Positions 61,507 through 64,000 of a DNA stretch of 64,000 bases are shown piece after piece. Numbering within the stretch: position 1 is the stretch's first letter; each line of letters starts with the position of its first letter. Source of the stretch: Emticicia sp043780375 (GTDB lineage Bacteria > Bacteroidota > Bacteroidia > Cytophagales > Spirosomataceae); the NCBI RefSeq assembly GCF_043780375.1, contig NZ_JAYWCU010000173.1, forward strand, positions 1 to 64,000, read 5' to 3'. Under the pieces are notes generated by a model that was given only the letters and a program-made list of their open reading frames with translations, made no database searches and was not told the origin of the DNA. Position numbers and translations under genes: made by a program.

Positions 61507-63381
61507 ATGAAATCTATATTAATAATCATATTTACAACTTTCTCTTCATTATTGTTTGCCCAAAACTTAGCCATTCACTGGCAAAATAGCTTAGGTGGAA
61601 AAAACGACGAATTTGCTTATGCCTCAACACCTACGTCCGATGGCGGCTATGTGATTGTAGGCTCTACCAACAATAATAAAGATGGAGATGTTCTCACCTC
61701 AAAAGCATTTAGCGGTGCTGGTGGAAGCGATATTTGGGTTGTAAAATTGAATAATTGGGGTGAAATTGTTTGGTCAAAAACATTTGGCGGAACAAAAGAT
61801 GATATCGCCACTGATGTTTTAGAAACAAAAGATAAAGCAATCTTAATTGTAGCCACTACCAACTCAACCGATGGAGAAGCCGTAGGTAATGGCTCTCGTG
61901 GAGGACTAATTCTACTTAAACTAAAAACCGATGGCTCAATAGAATGGCGAAAAGTTTTTGCCAGTGGTTATAATGCAGGCGAAATCGCCTTTGCAACAGC
62001 CGACGCAAACTCAAAACCCACAATCAAACCAACTGCCGATGGTGGCTATATGCTCGGAGCAACCATCACCCCAATCAATACCTCAGATTTTTGGTTGTCA
62101 AAACTCAACGCCGATGGCAATATTCAATGGACTAAAACCTATGGAAGTACCCAAGATGATTGGATGAATGAAGTAATTTTATGCTCAGATGGTGGCTTTT
62201 TAATGGTTGGTGGCACAGAAGCAACCAACTCAGAAGTTTCGGGAGCAGGAAAAGGTTTTATAGATTTTTATACTATAAAAACTAATGCAAGTGGCAGTGT
62301 TTTATGGCAAAAAGCATTGGGTGGCACCAACTTAGACATTGCTTTCTCGGCAATCGAAACTGCTGATAATGCCTACATTATTGTTGGAGAAACAAACTCA
62401 AGTAATGGCGATATGAGTAGTAATTTAGGTCAAAAAGATGGGTTTTTAGTGAAAATTGCAAGCAATGGACAAGTATTGTGGAAAACATTGACTGGCGGAA
62501 CAGACATTGATGGACTTTATACTATCAAAAAAACAAGTGATGGAAAACTATTTGCAATGGGCATTAGTAGCTCCGATATTGGCAAAGTAAGACCTAAAGG
62601 CCCAGTAGGTGATATGTGGTTGGTAAATATCGAAACATCGGGCTTAATAAGTAGCCATACAATGTTTGGTGGAGCCGATTCTGACATTGCTCGTGGTGCT
62701 TTTCCAACAAGTGATGGGGGTTTTATCATTGCAGGGAATTCTGACTCTGTTGATGGTGATTTGACAGAAAATAAAGGAGGCACCGATTTTTGGGCAGTTA
62801 AGATTGGAAGTCCATTAGCTGTACAAATGAAAGATTTTTCGGCAAGTTTAACTTCCGAACAATATGTAAAACTCACTTGGGAATCTACTGCCGAAACTCG
62901 TTCTAAAAACTTTGTTGTTGAGCGAAGCATTGATGCCATAAAATTTACTTCATTGGGTCAAGTGGCGGCTTCTGTTACTTCCACAACAAAAAAAGCCTAT
63001 TCATTCACTGATCAAAAACCTATTTTTGGAGAGAATTATTACCGACTAAAATTTTATGACGATGCAGGAAAAGAGTTTACTTATAAAACCTTAACTGTAA
63101 GCATTTCGATTCTGGCTTCTGAACCTCAAATTGAGAAAAAAACTTTGATAGTTTTTCCAAATCCTCTCGAAAACAATTATTTTTTTATCAAAACCACTCA
63201 TGCTTTACCTAAAAGCATGCAACTCTTCAATTTAATCGGACTCCATATTCCGATAGAAATTCAAACGGTAGGCAACAATCAAGCTCAGATTTTTTTGAAA
63301 AATACACTTGATGCTGGCATCTATTTTCTTCTCTTAGATTCGGGCGAAAGCAAAATTATTGAAAAAATTATAGTTCGATAA
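61507..63381 (+). CDS. T9SS-sorted surface protein with repeated Asp/Gly propeller motifs
   Basis: The 624-residue product has a signal peptide (ending SSLLFAQ near residue 19), six or seven repeats of about 55 residues with SDGGYVIVGSTNN-type motifs and W-x-K strands (about 25-440), a connecting region, and a C-terminal domain (about 545-624) starting LIVFPNPLENNYFF and ending IIEKIIVR. The final domain matches the type A sorting signal of the T9SS, so the protein should be exported and processed by PorU. I start it at 61507 because the extension upstream to 61372 overlaps the icd terminator. Ligand or enzyme activity is unknown. Confidence 0.9.
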   Translation: MKSILIIIFTTFSSLLFAQNLAIHWQNSLGGKNDEFAYASTPTSDGGYVIVGSTNNNKDGDVLTSKAFSGAGGSDIWVVKLNNWGEIVWSKTFGGTKDDIATDVLETKDKAILIVATTNSTDGEAVGNGSRGGLILLKLKTDGSIEWRKVFASGYNAGEIAFATADANSKPTIKPTADGGYMLGATITPINTSDFWLSKLNADGNIQWTKTYGSTQDDWMNEVILCSDGGFLMVGGTEATNSEVSGAGKGFIDFYTIKTNASGSVLWQKALGGTNLDIAFSAIETADNAYIIVGETNSSNGDMSSNLGQKDGFLVKIASNGQVLWKTLTGGTDIDGLYTIKKTSDGKLFAMGISSSDIGKVRPKGPVGDMWLVNIETSGLISSHTMFGGADSDIARGAFPTSDGGFIIAGNSDSVDGDLTENKGGTDFWAVKIGSPLAVQMKDFSASLTSEQYVKLTWESTAETRSKNFVVERSIDAIKFTSLGQVAASVTSTTKKAYSFTDQKPIFGENYYRLKFYDDAGKEFTYKTLTVSISILASEPQIEKKTLIVFPNPLENNYFFIKTTHALPKSMQLFNLIGLHIPIEIQTVGNNQAQIFLKNTLDAGIYFLLLDSGESKIIEKIIVR

Positions 63382-63426
63382 AGCGATTTTTCCTTAATTT
63401 CGCTTTCTAATCGAAACGAAATTAAG

Positions 63427-64000
63427 ATGAAAAAAAATATCAAGTGGGGAATTATTGGTATTGGCAAAATTGCCGAAAAATTTGCTACTGATTTAGCTAC
63501 CGTCGCAAATGCTGAATTATATGCCGTCGCTTCTACTTCGCTCGAAAGAGCCAAAGATTTTGCCGCACGATATAACGCTCCTTATTTTTATGATTCTTAC
63601 GAAAGTATTTTTCAAACGCCCGATTTAGATGTCATTTATATTGCTACGCCTCATACTTCGCACGCCGAAAATACAATTTTGTGTCTTAAAAACAAAATGC
63701 CTGTTTTATGCGAAAAACCTTTTGCCATGAATTTAAAACAAGTGCAGAAAATGGTAGAATCTGCTCATGAAAATGATGTTTTTTTGATGGAGGCTATGTG
63801 GACACGCTTTACGCCAGCCATTAACAAAACTTTAGATTTGATTGCCGAAGGACGTATTGGAAAAATAAAAACCGTTCAAGCAGATTTTGGATTTGTTGCC
63901 CCACAACTTCCAGAAAAAAGATTGTTTAACCTAAATCTTGGTGGTGGTGCTTTACTCGATATTGGTATTTATCCTGCCTATTTGAGTCTGCTTTTGTTGG
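63427..64000 (+). CDS. Gfo/Idh/MocA-family oxidoreductase (3' partial)
   Basis: The frame is open from the ATG at 63427 to the window edge, giving 191 residues. It starts with WGIIGIGKIAEKFATDL, a Rossmann NAD(P) loop (GxGxxA), followed by DVIYIATPHTSHAE and CEKPFAMN, the EKP motif with the catalytic Lys of the family. These are sugar or inositol dehydrogenases and related enzymes. The C-terminal substrate domain is cut off, so the substrate cannot be inferred. Only 45 bases separate it from the T9SS cargo gene upstream. Confidence 0.93.
   Translation, partial: MKKNIKWGIIGIGKIAEKFATDLATVANAELYAVASTSLERAKDFAARYNAPYFYDSYESIFQTPDLDVIYIATPHTSHAENTILCLKNKMPVLCEKPFAMNLKQVQKMVESAHENDVFLMEAMWTRFTPAINKTLDLIAEGRIGKIKTVQADFGFVAPQLPEKRLFNLNLGGGALLDIGIYPAYLSLLLL

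Overview
The window is a chromosomal segment of an AT-rich Bacteroidota bacterium, most likely order Cytophagales (Spirosomataceae or Emticicia-like; this placement is inference). Support comes from several independent signs: promoters of the Bacteroidota type (TAnnTTTG at -7) with almost no Shine-Dalgarno sequences, a type IX secretion system (T9SS) pair porU-porV plus a T9SS-sorted cargo protein, a TonB-dependent receptor with a carboxypeptidase-D-like N-terminal domain, DUF5916 and GH3-type proteins, and the order DUF177-rpmF-plsX-fabH-efp-accB-accC. I see no rRNA, tRNA, CRISPR array, insertion sequence or prophage.

Layout. 1-2.1 kb: the end of an RND efflux permease, convergent with rpoN (sigma-54). 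2.1-2.9 kb: a long spacer with a possible sigma-54 site in front of rpoN and a candidate small RNA. 2.9-5.7 kb: murB, an outer-membrane barrel, a decayed gene and a DoxX-like membrane protein. 5.8-8.3 kb (minus): PAP2 phosphatase and acyl-CoA dehydrogenase. 8.4-14.6 kb (plus): the lipid-synthesis and translation block, with a Uma2-type nuclease gene between accB and accC. 14.7-18.2 kb (minus): molybdopterin oxidoreductase, PepSY membrane protein and TauE/SafE exporter. 18.4-23.9 kb: SprT-like protein, porU, porV. 24-34 kb: secreted and envelope enzymes (DUF5916, glycerophosphodiesterase, GH3, FAH, S41 protease, YncE-phosphoesterase lipoprotein).

34-37 kb (minus): ruvX, mazG and two thioredoxin-fold proteins. 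37-41.6 kb: a ModF-like ATPase, a second TauE/SafE protein, MoaD, a PglD-like acyltransferase and an SMP-30 lactonase. 41.6-54 kb (minus): a motif-less M16 peptidase homologue, HtrA, Hsp20, a membrane TPR/GT-C-like protein, a 1587-residue exported protein of unknown function placed 7 bases behind prmA, and a FrnE-like DsbA. 54-56.3 kb (minus): mannose-1-phosphate guanylyltransferase and a DUF3089 hydrolase. 56.4-64 kb: a TonB receptor with a repeat-rich Ala/Thr/Val insertion, isocitrate dehydrogenase, a T9SS cargo and the start of a Gfo/Idh/MocA oxidoreductase.

Most genes are core or envelope functions. The least explained items are the tandem-repeat insertion in the TonB receptor, the prmA-linked giant protein, the two molybdenum/sulfur-flavoured clusters that each carry a TauE/SafE gene, the lone M16 homologue without its zinc motif, the candidate small RNA beside rpoN, and several small families of intergenic hairpins and repeats.
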